NCBI GenBank assembly: GCA_039619475.1
Contig: CM077115.1
Coordinates: 225,739,064 to 225,803,063, forward strand
Length of the DNA stretch: 64,000 nucleotides
Reading direction: 5' to 3'
From: Icerya purchasi
Lineage: Eukaryota; Arthropoda; Insecta; Hemiptera; Monophlebidae
Shown one piece after another: positions 11,413 through 23,363 of this stretch (positions within the stretch are counted from its first letter, which is position 1; every line of letters begins with the position of its first letter). Under the pieces are notes generated by a model. That model made no database searches, was not told where the DNA came from, and was given only the letters and a program-made list of their open reading frames with translations. Position numbers and translations under genes: made by a program.

Positions 11413-11789
11413 GCCTATGTCACCGTTTCCGTGAGAACAATAATACCGTAACTAATGATACCTTGCTATAAGAGTAGCTGGAATTCGTCAAAATGTTTAC
11501 GTAGGCTTCTTATATTTAATGTCAACCATTCTTAGTGGTTTATCGTGTGCTTACCATTATGAGTTAAAGGGCGAAAAATGTAGAAAACGCAGATCGGAGA
11601 AAATGGACAAAATAACTCACGCAACAAGCATACCTGCCCAATGAGACCCACAACTTATTTATTTATTTAAAAAGAAAAAATATGATAACAGAGTGTGCAT
11701 TGTTACACTTAATGTAAATGTGATAAACTGAAAAATGCTAAAAATAGAAATATTAAAACGAAACAGTGACAGAAGTGAATTAAATATAG
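11413..11789. other. No supportable feature
   Basis: AT-rich DNA between an inverted-repeat element and the FP-domain pseudogene. Possibly the 3' flank of that pseudogene. Confidence 0.4.
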
Positions 11790-12830
11790 TCATTTAGGCA
11801 GCTCGTTGATCTGCTCTATGGAACGGATTGGTGTAATAGGTGATCGTTCTTTCTTCCCGACGAAGACGTTTCCACCTTCGGACCAAATAAATTTGTATCC
11901 GCGAGTACCTTGAAATTTCCCTTTGCCAGCTGCTTTTGTTCGCATAGATTCGCGCATTAGCGGATAAATCGCTAAAACCGCCAGATCGTTTTGCACCAAT
12001 TTCGTGATACAGGAATTTCTAAACGATTTGTCTTCATTATACGTCTGCAAAACCATACTACAATATTTGGATGTAGTTGGTTGGGAGATTTTGGAAGACG
12101 GTGACAGTAATATATTGGAGTTCCCCCGTGTTGTAGCGTTTGTTTTTTCTACTATGTTAACATTGTCCTCTTTTGGCGTAATCGGAACATTGACTGTTCA
12201 TCATATTATAGACCAGGGTTTCCCAAATTTTTTCCAGTCTGCGGCGCACTCACAAGTTTAGTATTTTGTTTCGGCGCTCTAACCTAGTTAGCTAGTCGAA
12301 ATAAATAGGTACAGTTAAAAGAAATAGGTACAATGGTACTAGTTAGTTATAGATAGACACAAAAATTAAAACATCCACAATACAAGGTCAAGTTTTTGAT
12401 TTATTTATAAAAATACTAAATTAAAACAGAAACCATTTAAGAAGTGTAAAGAATCGCCTTACGGCGTCCCTCTGAGGTCACACGTTCGGAGCCCCTGTTA
12501 TAGACAGTACACTATCCTAATACAGACGCTCGGTCTTGCAAAATATGATTTTCCCTTTTTTTAGGCGGTTATTCTCATCTCACGAGGTCTTAATTTCTGT
12601 TAGCGTTTCTTCTAGTCTCTGATTTAAGTCCATCTGTATCCGTGCAAATTTTTGTGCCAGATTTGAAACGAAGTTTAAAACTGAGCCGTTGAATGTAGTT
12701 TGAATAGGTGAGACGAATTTCAACAGCAGTCTTTGTACGACCATTCGAGCTTTACCTTTTTTTGACTTTTGCATCCAAGTAAATTGAACTATGCCAGCGC
12801 AGTTGAAGTGAAGCTACAACATTTACTGCA
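11790..12830 (-). pseudogene. PHD-finger / coiled-coil / FP C-terminal-domain protein, retroelement ORF1-like, disrupted
   Basis: Read on the minus strand from 12830: LHFNCAGIVQFTW followed by a Lys-rich stretch resembles the end of a PHD-type zinc finger common in insect retroelement ORF1-like proteins. Next come LAQKFARIQMDLNQRLEETL and DENNRLK, a heptad-rich coiled coil. After the hAT insertion at 12214-12497 the text resumes with VNVPITPKEDNVNIVEK. A final open frame of 88 codons (12056-11790) ends GYKFIWSEGGNVFVGKKE then SPITPIRSIEQINEL, which I recognise as the shape of the baculovirus FP25K-type C-terminal domain. Such proteins are thought to bind nucleic acid. Stops or frame changes and the MITE make it a pseudogene. 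The upstream zinc ligands are not clearly readable. Confidence 0.6.
12214..12497. mobile_element. hAT-type MITE with 8-bp target duplication
   Basis: A 284-bp element starting cagggtttcc and ending ggagcccctg, so the termini read CAGGGttTCC and CAGGGgcTCC. It is flanked by a perfect 8-bp duplication, ttatagac, at 12206-12213 and 12498-12505. CAGGG termini and 8-bp duplications are hallmarks of the hAT superfamily. It has no coding capacity and interrupts the FP-domain pseudogene. Confidence 0.88.
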
Positions 12831-13812
12831 GCTGGCGAAATCACTGTCGGTTAGAACACGCCAACACGGCCTGTGCAACTTGACGCCGTTTTAAAGTGTA
12901 ATGCCAAAAAAAAAAATATCGGACGATTTGTTTAATTGCGGTAATGATATGTAATATAGTGAATGTTACTATATTTATTTAATCGAATAGTCCGCATATA
13001 TATTAAAACGATAATCAGAAGATTGAAGAGAATTTCTAGACAAATACGACTAATAACGAAATGTTTAATAATAACATTATTTCTTCATTAGAAAAAGTTT
13101 GAATGTTACGAATAATTTAGTAGTTCATAATTTTACTTCAAAAATTTCAGTAGTCGTAATAATTATTTAACGTAAATAGAGGAATTATTATTATCAATTA
13201 AAATTTTATGCTAAAATGAAAAGATTTTTCGGTGCTTGCGTTTTTGCTTCTTTGCTCGTTCTTTTTCGGTGTTCAAATTTAACTTTACAATTATTGAAAA
13301 ATCATTTTGTTTTTAAATGTATATTCTTACATTTATGATATTTCTTCTAAACTGGTACGAGACCATACGGCTCCCAGAAATAAGGCCCGCTGCTGATTTG
13401 TAGCTATTCCAAATGGGTTACAGAACTGTGGCTGTAATAATTAATTTATACCGCACACTAAAGCAATATTGTGTTAACAGAATTGTGTTTTTCGATCGAG
13501 TAAAATGACACTTGGACATTTCGATCTGTAATGGAGATAAAAAAAAGGTATCGAATAATTTTTCCTCCATCAAACATAACTTATGTATTACAACCCGTGA
13601 ATAAGGTCGTTTTTAGATTGTTAGAACACACCGCGGATTCATGTCTTACACAGTAGCCTAAAATTTTTCCAATGAGAAGCCACTTTTTAATTTCGAAATA
13701 TTCTCGAAGTTTATGGCATTTTTGGCTAGTGAAATAAATCAGTTCTGAATTTGTGAAAACGTTAAAAATAATATTATAAATGCGAAAAATAATGTTTTTA
13801 TAAATTTACGGT

Positions 13813-13818
<6 letters not shown>
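12831..13818. other. AT-rich interval without recognisable genes
   Basis: Only short random ORFs; nothing structured identified. Confidence 0.5.

Positions 13819-13848
<30 letters not shown>
13819..13848. repeat. (TA)n microsatellite
   Basis: About 15 TA units directly abutting the left end of the MITE candidate at 13852. Confidence 0.95.
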
Positions 13849-13851
<3 letters not shown>

Positions 13852-14170
13852 CATAGACGTACCCAGGCCAGTTTTTCGGGAGGAGTCGATCCATTTAAAA
13901 AAAAAAACACTTGACAGAAAAAAGGATTTTACTTAGTAATTATATTTTATTAATAATCTCTTGTACAACGGTTCTACTAAATGTATAAGGATTAGGATTA
14001 CTTTTGTTCGTTTTGATTTTGAGAATAATTTACTCTAATACGTCGTTAGTTGTACTGTTAGAATGCCTGGTACCAAGACATCTTACGACCGTAAAGCGAC
14101 AATACAGCAGCGTAAAAATCTATTTCTGGGTGGTGAACCTCCAAATCTCCCCCTTGGTACGCCTACGTGC
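13852..14170. mobile_element. MITE candidate, possibly hAT-like
   Basis: Left end catagacgtacccagg; the right end in reverse complement reads cacgtaggcgtaccaagg. The shared core TAG(A/G)CGTACC(C/A)AG suggests terminal inverted repeats of about 16 bp enclosing about 318 bp. The flanks (atatacac / cactatac) are similar but not a clean duplication. The left flank is a microsatellite. Confidence 0.5.
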
Positions 14171-15420
14171 ACTATACATTCGCATATTCTTTCACGAAAT
14201 TATACTCGTTTGTATTATAGCTACAGACATATTAATGTCCCAATCAGAATATAAATACTGTACTGTCACTTAGCATATTATAATTATTCCCACTACAGCA
14301 AATTTTAATTAAGTACACACACTAAAAATAATGATAGCAATAATAATAATAATAGTTACATGTTGCAATTGCTATTTGGATTTATAAAAAAAAACCTAAA
14401 TTTTGGGATAAGGGTAAAAATAATATGAGAATTAAATAACAAAGTCTCGGTAAGAAACGTGTGTCTATTAAAATAATAATAATAATAATAATAATAATAG
14501 TACTGATGATGATGATGAAAATAATAATGACAGTAGTAGTAATGAAAAATAATAGAACAAATAAAAGTAAAAAGTAATGGATGTAAAGAGAATAAGCAAC
14601 AGCGCGCAGCGCGATCAATAACGCCAAGAAACAGCATGCGACTGAGTCTGATAGGAACGGTGTCATTTCTGGTCCAAAAATATGTCTGAAGGGAGAAGTT
14701 TAGTTATTCATTTATTCCAGTCTCGTTGTGGCAGAACATTATTAATTAACCGTGCAATATGCTGTTCGAATTTTTCTCACTCTGTTTTAGCCGAATTTCG
14801 CGCTGCGAGCGAATACGGACCCCCTGTTCCGTCGCCTGCCGACACCGAACAGAAAAATAACCTGAAGCCAAAATGAAATCATCTTATTTTCAGCGGCGAC
14901 ATTACGCAGTCACTAGGAAGCAGATCACTTCGGAACTGGTTAAAGCTGGAGCAGACTCGGTTAAAAAGTAGAAGTGGCTCAGCTGAACATAGGTAAACGT
15001 TGACAGCCGCAATTGACGGCTAAACTGCCGAATTACCGAACAACGTATGGGCGGTTATTTGTCTAAATGCTCGTAGACTATTCTTTTCCGCTAACGTCTA
15101 GTGTTCTGAGCCTACCGTCGTCGCTGATTTATTTCCTGTAAATTTCGTCTAGTCGCCGCCGCACACACCTGAGCTGAAAATTCGAACGTCTTCCGACGGA
15201 CATATATGATTAACTGCGTCCGCGATAAATCAACTTTTCAAGCACTTTTAGCGAAAACCTAAATTTTCGCAAAACTGAAGCCGGAGGATTGGTTTACGCC
15301 ACTTACAAGTTAAATACGCAAAAATGGGCAGTTAAAAAATTATCTGAAACTTGTCGCTTATAAAATAGATGCGCCAACGATAACTACTAATTAGCGAAAA
15401 AAAAGTGAAATAAAACAACA
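14171..15420. other. Interval with simple repeats, no gene
   Basis: Contains (TAA)n at about 14340-14354 and 14473-14499, then (GAT)n around 14503-14518. A less AT-rich stretch at 14590-15200 has short ORFs without recognisable domains. Confidence 0.5.
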
Positions 15421-15425
15421 GCAGT

Positions 15426-15489
15426 AATAATAATAATAATAATGATAATAATAATAATAATAATAATAACGATAACTGTATAATAATAA
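15426..15489. repeat. (TAA)n microsatellite
   Basis: Imperfect TAA/TGA trinucleotide repeat. Confidence 0.95.
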
Positions 15490-16375
15490 TTATGTAATTC
15501 ATTATTTCGTGGAAATATAAATTTACGTCACATTAATACAATTCCCTCGTAAATCTTCGGACAGAAGCGGCTAAGTCCACTTGTTAAAAAAACATATTTT
15601 CTTTTAATCCGCTACTACTCGATCAACGCATTTTATGCTTAACGTCTTCCTTTGCTCCCTGGCCTGCTCTCTGTCGCTCCCAACACTCGCCTGCATCCGT
15701 ACATTCGCCTTTCTTCGCTCCACATAAATCTTTCTTGCTCACTTCCAAATACCGGTCGTTGTCGTCGTCGTCGTTGGGAATCATCAAAGCGCCGCTGCGC
15801 CCTTCTCAAGTGTACGGCAACAGTCGGCACGCAATCATGTCAAAATACGCGATTAATTTAATTTTCTGTCGGCCTATTTTGAGTTCTTCTAGGAGTGAAA
15901 GTAATTTTTTAGCCACATTCGGGGCGCTCTTTTTTACGCGAAATTAAAATGATCCACAAACAAATAAATAATTATTGAGAATAAAAAAGAAAAAAAAAAC
16001 TGGGATTTGCGTTTAATAATTTCTTCTACATTATGAACAGTCTTTTTTTCGAAATCCGCCGATAGAAGAAAAGAAAATCTTACGAAAATAAAAGTTCGAT
16101 ATCACATTCAATGCAGAAAAGTGTCTTTGGGAAATTTCTCGTTTCACACTCGGAAAATGATCGTGATGATGAAATTATTGTTTTTTTTTTTTTGTATGCA
16201 TGCGCATTATATTCAAAGATCCTGCCAAGCCGTGCACTTTGTCGGTAGGGTCCTACAAATTAACACATGCCTCTATTCTTTATTAGTTAATATATACAAT
16301 AAATACTATAACGTACGAATACGAGACATACACAGTTATCAACGATTCTTATTATATATATACATATATATATAT
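15490..16375. other. No supportable gene
   Basis: Short overlapping ORFs on both strands near 15640-15950 are compositional and share no known domain. A (TA)n tract at about 16352-16376 leads into the repeat that follows. Confidence 0.45.
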
Positions 16376-17850
16376 ACTAGCTGTGTTCCACGGCTTTGCC
16401 CGTGTATTAATGTCCGTTTAAATCTGTACTTGGAAATTCATAAAAAAATTTTTGCTTTATCTGGAATTATATTTATGTTAAGATTTTTTCTTTCTTTGGG
16501 AAACATATTTATTACCGTCCAACAGAAAATAGTCTTCACGTTCCACGTTTAGCTGAAGATTATCGATCTTTCTTTAACCTGTCGGTCTTGATCTAACAAA
16601 AAGTTTTGCTCAACTAAACAGCACACATAGCCATCGGTTTGGAGTTACTCACACGGTGATCTCCCATAATTACACATTTAAGAGAACATCTTCTTCACTC
16701 ATGTCTTGCGAATTCTCCGTATCGAGCATTTTATTAAAATTAATTTATTACCGCAACAACAAAATGCAGTAGTTGAGTAAGAATTTTAATACTCCTGGTA
16801 GCAAATTATTAAAAAGAAAGTTAAACAGTTAATTTAAAAAATTTATACAGCAGTTTTGGCCCAAAAGTTCGAATATTTGACATATCAGTTAAATACTCTA
16901 TTTATTTTTATATGTTATCCATTAAGTCCAATAGTGTATATGGCTTAAACCTCTTCCAGTTTTTATAAACATATTGTACAATACATTTTCATATTTCGAC
17001 TCCTAATCATTCATTATTATACAATAAATAAGATAGAGATGAAAACAAACATGTACCATCCGTATCTATGTATTTAACATAATGGGCAACTATTGTATCC
17101 TTAACACATATTAATTCTACATTCGTAATTACAGTGAGTATTTATATATCCAAAATACTCACTTCAATACCGCACAGAATTTGCACAAACTGAAAGTAAA
17201 ATGAAATATTTTTGAATATTAGACACCGCGATCGCTCTCTGCAATTCCAACATCAACAACAACTTTTCTTCCGACCTGCCTGTCTTCAACATTTTATTAA
17301 AATTAATTGATTACCACAACAGCAAACCAATATACGTAGTTGAGTAAAGATTTCAAATTTGAATATAAATAACGTTCCCGGTAGTAAATTCCGTTGCAGG
17401 ATATTTTAGAAAACACCACTTTTTTTTAACTCTCCGTAATGAGTACAGCAGCTAGCTAGGAGCGCGCGACTTGGAAGTTTAATGATTTCAATAACGCAAA
17501 AAGTGAAGTAACAGAAGCGGCGTATTTACTTACACTAGAAACTAATAAAATAATCATAGTAATCATTTTATTTAAATTTTTAGGTTTAGTTTATTTTTAC
17601 CGTGGTAATCATTTTATTTAAAAATTAATTTTTTGTTAATTTCTTTTTATTCGTCCCATATACATTTCTGTGCCCCTGGTCTCATCTCAACTATTTAAAA
17701 CCCTCATATTTCGTGTAGTGGACCGAATTGTGAATCTAAACCATTCTTGAATACACTTGAACAGACACAAAAAATTTCATCAAAATCGGTCCAGCCGTTT
17801 AGGAGGATTTCAGTCACAAACACACGCACAGAAGAATTATATATATAAGA
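16376..17850 (+). mobile_element. Non-coding interspersed repeat bounded by (TA)n tracts
   Basis: Begins actagctgtgttccacggct and ends with tcatcaaaatcggtccagcc, then agttt-type sequence and an ATATAT-AGAT end, with (TA)n on both sides. I recognise this beginning and ending as typical of a widespread class of arthropod interspersed repeats but cannot name its superfamily. The interior holds a diverged direct duplication of about 130 bp (about 16690-16810 and 17280-17395, sharing cattttattaaaattaatt and gtagttgagtaa). No protein is encoded. Confidence 0.55.
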
Positions 17851-17863
17851 TATATATATATAT

Positions 17864-18420
17864 CAGTGACAGATCCACGGGGAGAAATAGGGGACACTTC
17901 AACCCCTAAAGAACCAAAGCCTTTATGAAAAAAATTGTTATAACAGAGAAACTTAATTTATGCTATTATGAATTTTACTTACGGATTTTAATAATTAATA
18001 TTTAATACTATTTTCTAGTAAAACTATTAATGTTCCTTTTTTATTCTATTTTAAACTAAAATGTCGTCGATCTCTTGCCATTTTTATTTTGTGATGTAAA
18101 TGAAAATAATAAAATGAGAAATATATTGCTCACGAACCAAGAATTCGGATCGGATTACTAACAAAAATTAAAAAGTAGTCTAATAAAAATACTACCTTTT
18201 TTACTATTTCTAAACTATTATTTTATAATTTCGTTTTATTTTTCACCTAAAAATAAAACTAAATTTAAATTAAATTGTAATAATTATGTATTTTTAAAAC
18301 ATTTTTAAATTTCTATTGATTTTCTTTATGAAAAAAGAGGTATTTCTTAAATCTACCGCTTACCGTAGACGATTTTACGTAGTTATATGATCTTCCCCCC
18401 TAAATGTCCATCCACCCAAG
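17864..18420. mobile_element. Possible MITE in (TA)n
   Basis: The left end cagtgacagatccacgggg and the G-rich right end in reverse complement (cttgggtggatggacatt, then ttagggggg) look like transposon termini, and both sides are TA microsatellite. The inverted repeat is weak and any target duplication cannot be told from the microsatellite. Confidence 0.3.
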
Positions 18421-18592
18421 ATATATATATATGTGGACTTTCATACCAATAAACTATTCCCATTCACAACTCAGCATATGATTTAAGTAAGGATAATTTT
18501 CATATTGTTATTTGATAACTTATCCTAATCTCGATGTAATCATGATTAGTTATTTAATTTTAGACTTTCTTTTGTACACCATTTTATAAATT

Positions 18593-19900
18593 TTAATTTA
18601 GTTGTATTTCCGTTTGGCGGTAATCGTTTAATATGCTCCGGTAGTGCGTTAACATATTGCATAGTATGTTTATTTGTAAGTTTTCCCGGTTTTTTTTTTT
18701 GTGGTTACTTATTTTATTGTTTCTATAGAGTCGTATTTTTCTAATATCATAACCTTGCTGATGTCTTTTTTCTATTTTTATTTCTTTGTTTATCCACTCC
18801 AATATAATTAAGTAGTGCATATGAGATTTTTGGGTTTAAAAATATTGTACTTTCGTAATATGTCCTCCCTTCTGTATTTGTATTCTTGCTATTAGTTCTA
18901 ATGATTATTCTTAAATATTTTTCTCTAAAAGGTAGTTTAAGTGCTTCAGTTTAGTTTTGTTTGCTTTTCCCCACGCCATTACCGCATAGTTGATGTGCGA
19001 TTGACATAGGGCATGGTATATCATCAATTTGATTTTTTGTGATTCTATGTGTTTTTTAGGGATTTATTTTTCTAAGTTTTATACACACGTGTCGTTTATG
19101 CGGTTTCTCCAATAAAAATAGTTGTCTACGTTTAGCCCTAAATATTTATAATTTTTTACCGGTTCAATGATGCTGCACCCACAATAGTTTTTCCTCGTTC
19201 GATGCAAACAGCTAGTTGAGTTACATTTTATGTTGAGCCGGGGTAATTGTGATAGTGATTGGCTTAATGCATAGTAACTTCGTTTTTTCTACATTTTTTA
19301 TCATATAACCACAGATTTAAGTATTTCTCTTGAAGTTGGTGTTCAGGACTACTGATATGTCTGTTTGTTGTTATGTCATCTGGATATGCGAATACTTTAC
19401 CGTGTTTTATAGCTTCGTCTAAATTTCTCATATAAATTGAAAATAGTGGAGGGGCTAAAATTGCACCCTGTGGGGCGCCACATTTTATACTTAGTACTTG
19501 ACTATATGTGTCTTCAATTTTTACTACTCCGCTTCTGTTCTTTAAATAATTTGTGAACCAGTTTGATGATTTCTCTTTAACGCCTAGGCTTTTGAGTTCT
19601 CTTATTAGCTTATCATGCCTAACTGAATCAAAAGTTTTAGACAGGTCTATGAATAATACTATACACTATTTCCTTTCCGGTAAGATGGCACATTTAAAGT
19701 CGGAGAAATCGCTTGACAATTTCGAGGTATTTTTATCTTTTTGAAAGCTATATTGTGAGTGGGTATAAGACTATTACTTTTAATATAATTTAGAAGTCGC
19801 ACCGCTATATGTTTTTTCATAATTTTCCCTATTATTAATTGTTTCGCTATAGATCTGTAATTTTCGTAATCTGTGAATTTACCCTTTTTGTAAAACAAAA
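18593..19900 (-). pseudogene. Reverse transcriptase domain of minus-strand LINE
   Basis: On the minus strand: FYKKGKFTDYENYRSIA and IIGKIMKKHIAVRLLNYI (19890-19770), motif A FIDLSKTFDSVRHDKLI (near 19621-19653), motif B GAPQGAILAPPLFSIYM (near 19453-19480) and motif C FAYPDDIT (19375-19392; usual form FAYADD). Then NYKYLGLNVDNYFYWRN and MIYHALCQSHINYAVMAWG, continuing to a stop near 18593. Motif spacing is normal. The Pro in the motif C box and several frame changes argue against activity. Confidence 0.8.
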
Positions 19901-20719
19901 AAAAAAAAAAGTAAAGTAAGTGAAGAAAGTCCCATATCCTCTGACAGGGCGTCGGGGATTGTGATGTTAAGGTTCACAATGTACAAAGCCTAATGGATCT
20001 GATGCTCTGATTTGGTATCAATGTATATTGGTCTTATTTCCGATTGTTTGGTATAATCCTCGTATGTATGCCATCATTGACCATTTTAGTGATGTATAGA
20101 GCTATTGTATGACTTATGAGTCTTATGTCCTTTATTTTTATTTTATCCAGACCTGGTCGTTATTTTTCTATATTTTGTTTTTTTATTATATTTATTACTG
20201 GATCCTTATTAACTTTAAGAAGATTGAGGTTTTGAGAAATTTTATTTACGTTTTCAATATTTGATTTAAATAATTCCTTATTACGTATATGTAGTTGTTT
20301 ATGCACTGTGTTGCTAATACTTCTAAATTATGGGTTTTAAAATATTCTAATATAGTTTCGTCAACTGAGTTGATTTTATATTTCCCTATTGTATCATTTA
20401 TTTTTTTCCATGTTTTCCTTACATCACCACTAGAGCGTTTTCTATTAATAATTAATGATTTTATTAACTTTATTCGTAATTTTTCTATACTGATCCCTAT
20501 AGTTGTTATTATTAATATTAGATTTGCACTTTGGGAAGAGTTTATCTCTATCGTTTATTAATACTTAATATATCTTGCGTTATCCATGATTTTATGGAGG
20601 TATTTTTCGTATTAACATCCTCTGTATATAAATTGTTGTTACGTTTTCATTATAAATTTCCTGAAAAATGCTACTAATTTTTCTATGGTCGGTATTTTTA
20701 ACTTTACCCCAGTTTGCTG

Positions 20720-21754
20720 CCTGTAGGTGATCAGTTATCAATCTTCCATTATAATTAATATTTTTATGTTCGCATTTAGTATCATTGCTAATATTAGCGT
20801 TTAATTTAGTTTTGTAGAAGATTACATAGTAGTCTGAAATTCTGTGATCTGATATATAAGAAATTTCTTTTATGTTGTTTCTATGTCTTGTATGTATGCG
20901 ATCTAAAAAGAATTCTCTTATACTTCTGAGTTTCGATCCTTGTGACCTTATATGATAAGTTATATATTTTAAAACCTTAATTTACGTTACAAAAGTTATA
21001 GTTTTATATATTACACGGACACAGAGTACCTTTTAATTCGTTAAAACATATAACATTTATTTATATTAAATTATTACTTAAAATAAAAGTTTTATTTTAA
21101 GTAATAATTTAATATAAATAAATGTTATATGTATCATTGAAACAAACGATTACAGGAAGAAATAACACATAATGAATAACCTTGTGACCTTATTGATTTT
21201 TTCTTCGAATCCATTAGTATGTTCCTATATTTAATTGAGTTATTACTTTTTTTTAACGTATCTTTGTTTATACCGCTACAAATAATACGATCATCTTTTT
21301 TAATCATATTTAATAAGTTGTTGTTTAGCTCATCTATGAATATTCTTTTACTTTTGCCTGGAGGTCTGTATATTGCCATAATGGTTATTGTACCATGATC
21401 CTCTATTGTTAGTTTTATCATGATCGATTCAGACCATTGAATGTTAATTTTATCGTAGCATATATTAATCTTTAATATATATCGCTATCTGCACCCCTTC
21501 TTTTATTTTTTTCTAGTTTGTGAAATTAAGTTGTACCCTTTCAAATTAAATAGTTGCGTTTCAAAATGTTTTATGTTTATTTTGCATATTACTATAATTT
21601 GTAACTTTTTATGGAATATTATTGCTTGCAGTTCATTAAAATGTTCTTTTAACGATCTTATATTTAGTAAGATTAAGTTTATATCCGTATTATGCGCCCT
21701 ATTTTTAGAATTGTTATTAATTTCCTAATTTGTTCTTTCATCGTTACTACCCAT
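20720..21754 (-). pseudogene. APE-type endonuclease domain of minus-strand LINE
   Basis: On the minus strand: INLILLNIRSLKEHFNEL, IIVICKINI, LFNLKGYNLISQTRKK, then NIQWSESIMIKLTIEDHG, ITIMAIYRPPGKSKRIF (near 21330-21376) and RIICSGINKDTLK (compare GDFNIDTLK; here the Asp-Phe is changed). After the foldback element the frame continues SIREFFLDRIHTRHRNN and ISYISDHRISDYYVIFYK, which contains the closing SDH motif. The normal role is nicking the target DNA. The reading frame is continuous across the insertion if the 13-bp duplication is counted once, showing the LINE frame was good at the time of that insertion. One stop (near 21725) and a frame break upstream are present. Confidence 0.78.
20951..21179 (-). 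mobile_element. Foldback retroposon-like element, copy 1 (partly deleted left arm)
   Basis: Flanked by a perfect 13-bp duplication, ccttgtgacctta, at 20938-20950 and 21180-21192. Read on the minus strand it has a 5' leader (tgttatttcttcctgtaatc, then gtttgtttcaatgat), a partial left arm, a tight turn at about 21080-21092, and the full right arm. Arms and leader match the copy at 38353-38746. The outer part of the left arm and the hairpin tip are missing here. It splits the LINE endonuclease frame without shifting it apart from the duplication. Confidence 0.8.
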
Positions 21755-21780
21755 CGAGTAATTAATATATTTATGCTAGA

Positions 21781-23363
21781 CTTAAATTATTTCATTACGT
21801 AATTTTTGTTAAATCCTCGAACGCTTTAATTACCATTATAGAGCTTTGCAGATTTTTATTCTGACGAAAATTTACAACGCGCATTTTGCTATAGAACAAA
21901 AAAAATTTTGAATTCTGAAAATTATAATATTTTTGCAACAATAACGATCAGATTTACAATGATAATAATGAGGTTATTTTTGTAATGCACTTTGATATGC
22001 AATCGGGAACTTGGACAGAACTTTGACTAGAAGGAGGATAGATCAGGTTTTTCACTCTGCAGACACGAAAAGCAGCAGTAGGAGAAGGAGAAGAGAGAAT
22101 TTGTTGAAACAGAAATTCCCCCAGATAGAGTTAATTTTTAAGCGATAAAAAATGCGCTCGGGATAGATCTCAGCGAGTTTCTGAAAATTTTAAAAATACA
22201 AAAATTGCAAAAGTCGCACTTCGAATTTTCAGAAAATCCTCTTTATTGTTAAACCGTTTTTGTTTTCCGAAACAAATTTTTAACGAACACGCTTATTTTA
22301 AAAGTAATCTTTACGTGAATCATAAACATGTTTGCCAATTTTTGGAACGTCTCGAAACGCTAAATGATTTTTCAATATTACTTATAAAACGAAAATGGCT
22401 TATTAAGCTTCTTTTTATTATTTTTTCTATTTTCGAAAGTTTACAAAAACAGAGAGAGCCCTAATGCAGGACACGGATATAACAGGATAACGACTCTATT
22501 CTACTTTTACTGGAAATAATGAAAACTTCCAGGACAGAAACGATCGAAAGGATTAAGAAAAAAGTGTAGAAGGCATTGTAGGAGGAAGACACTGAGTTTT
22601 AAGAGTCTCCATTAAGAGATTTTTAAATAGGGGCGAGAGTGTACGATTTTAATTCTGAAGTTGTTTTTTTTCACACGGTGAATTATGCAGTGGTTTAATG
22701 GCGGATAAAATTGGAACAAGACCTATTCGAAATTGTCTCAAAATTTATTTAAAAAGTAGTGTTTTATTTGTTTTTGTTTTTTTTTAAAGCCTGAAACAGC
22801 ACGAGGATGACCCGTAACGAATAATGATTTTGCAACAGTTTAAATTTTATTTTTATTAAATACTGAGCAGATAAAGGAGGCAAATGTGAGAATTGTAAGG
22901 GAATTAGAAAATATCATAATGAGCTGAAGGAGTTTAAAATAAAGTAAGCATTTTGGTAATAGGATAAGAAAGAATATTCGAAAAACACATTGTTAGTGTC
23001 ACATGTGTAATGATGATTGGATGGTGGTAAAGAAAGAGAGGGTACTACAGGAAACAAAGAATAGTTAAAATTACCACCCGGCGCGAGCTAATTAATATAA
23101 TTTTTCAGTTTGATAACTCCAAATAAAACATTTCATGTTCGGTGGACGGAAGCTAAAGCCCGTCCGTGCCGTCTCCAGACTACGTCCATGTGTGTAATAT
23201 TACAGAAGTAAATTTCGTATTTTCTAAATTTATTCTTAATAGTTTTACTTGGCCCCTTTTCTATTCTATGACCCATAAAACAGTAAAGTTCGGCATTTGT
23301 CAAGTAGTAATAGAGTAAAACACGAATTACGGATATACATTCAAAGAGAAATTAATTTATACA
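21781..23363. other. AT-rich interval without recognisable genes
   Basis: A short ORF at 22246-22464 and Lys/Glu-rich scraps near 22500-22620 show no recognisable domain. Confidence 0.5.

Larger units (their letters stand above)
18421..21780 (-). mobile_element. Minus-strand LINE with endonuclease and RT domains
   Basis: A nearly full-length ORF2-type region on the minus strand. A plausible start MGSNDERTN lies at 21754, followed by the endonuclease (21700-20750), a linker (20750-19920), RT (19900-19100) and a post-RT tail ending at a stop near 18593. The 3' end runs into (TA)n at 18421-18434, which could be its tail. It is interrupted by a foldback element at 20951-21179. Multiple stops and frameshifts make it inactive. 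No ORF1 was recognised to the right. Confidence 0.82.

Noticed and set aside
14356..14666. ORFs rich in Tyr/Ile/His on the minus strand
   Set aside because: They are translations of TAA/GAT simple repeats.
15639..15947. Overlapping 63-70 codon ORFs on both strands
   Set aside because: No domain, both strands equally open, local composition explains them.
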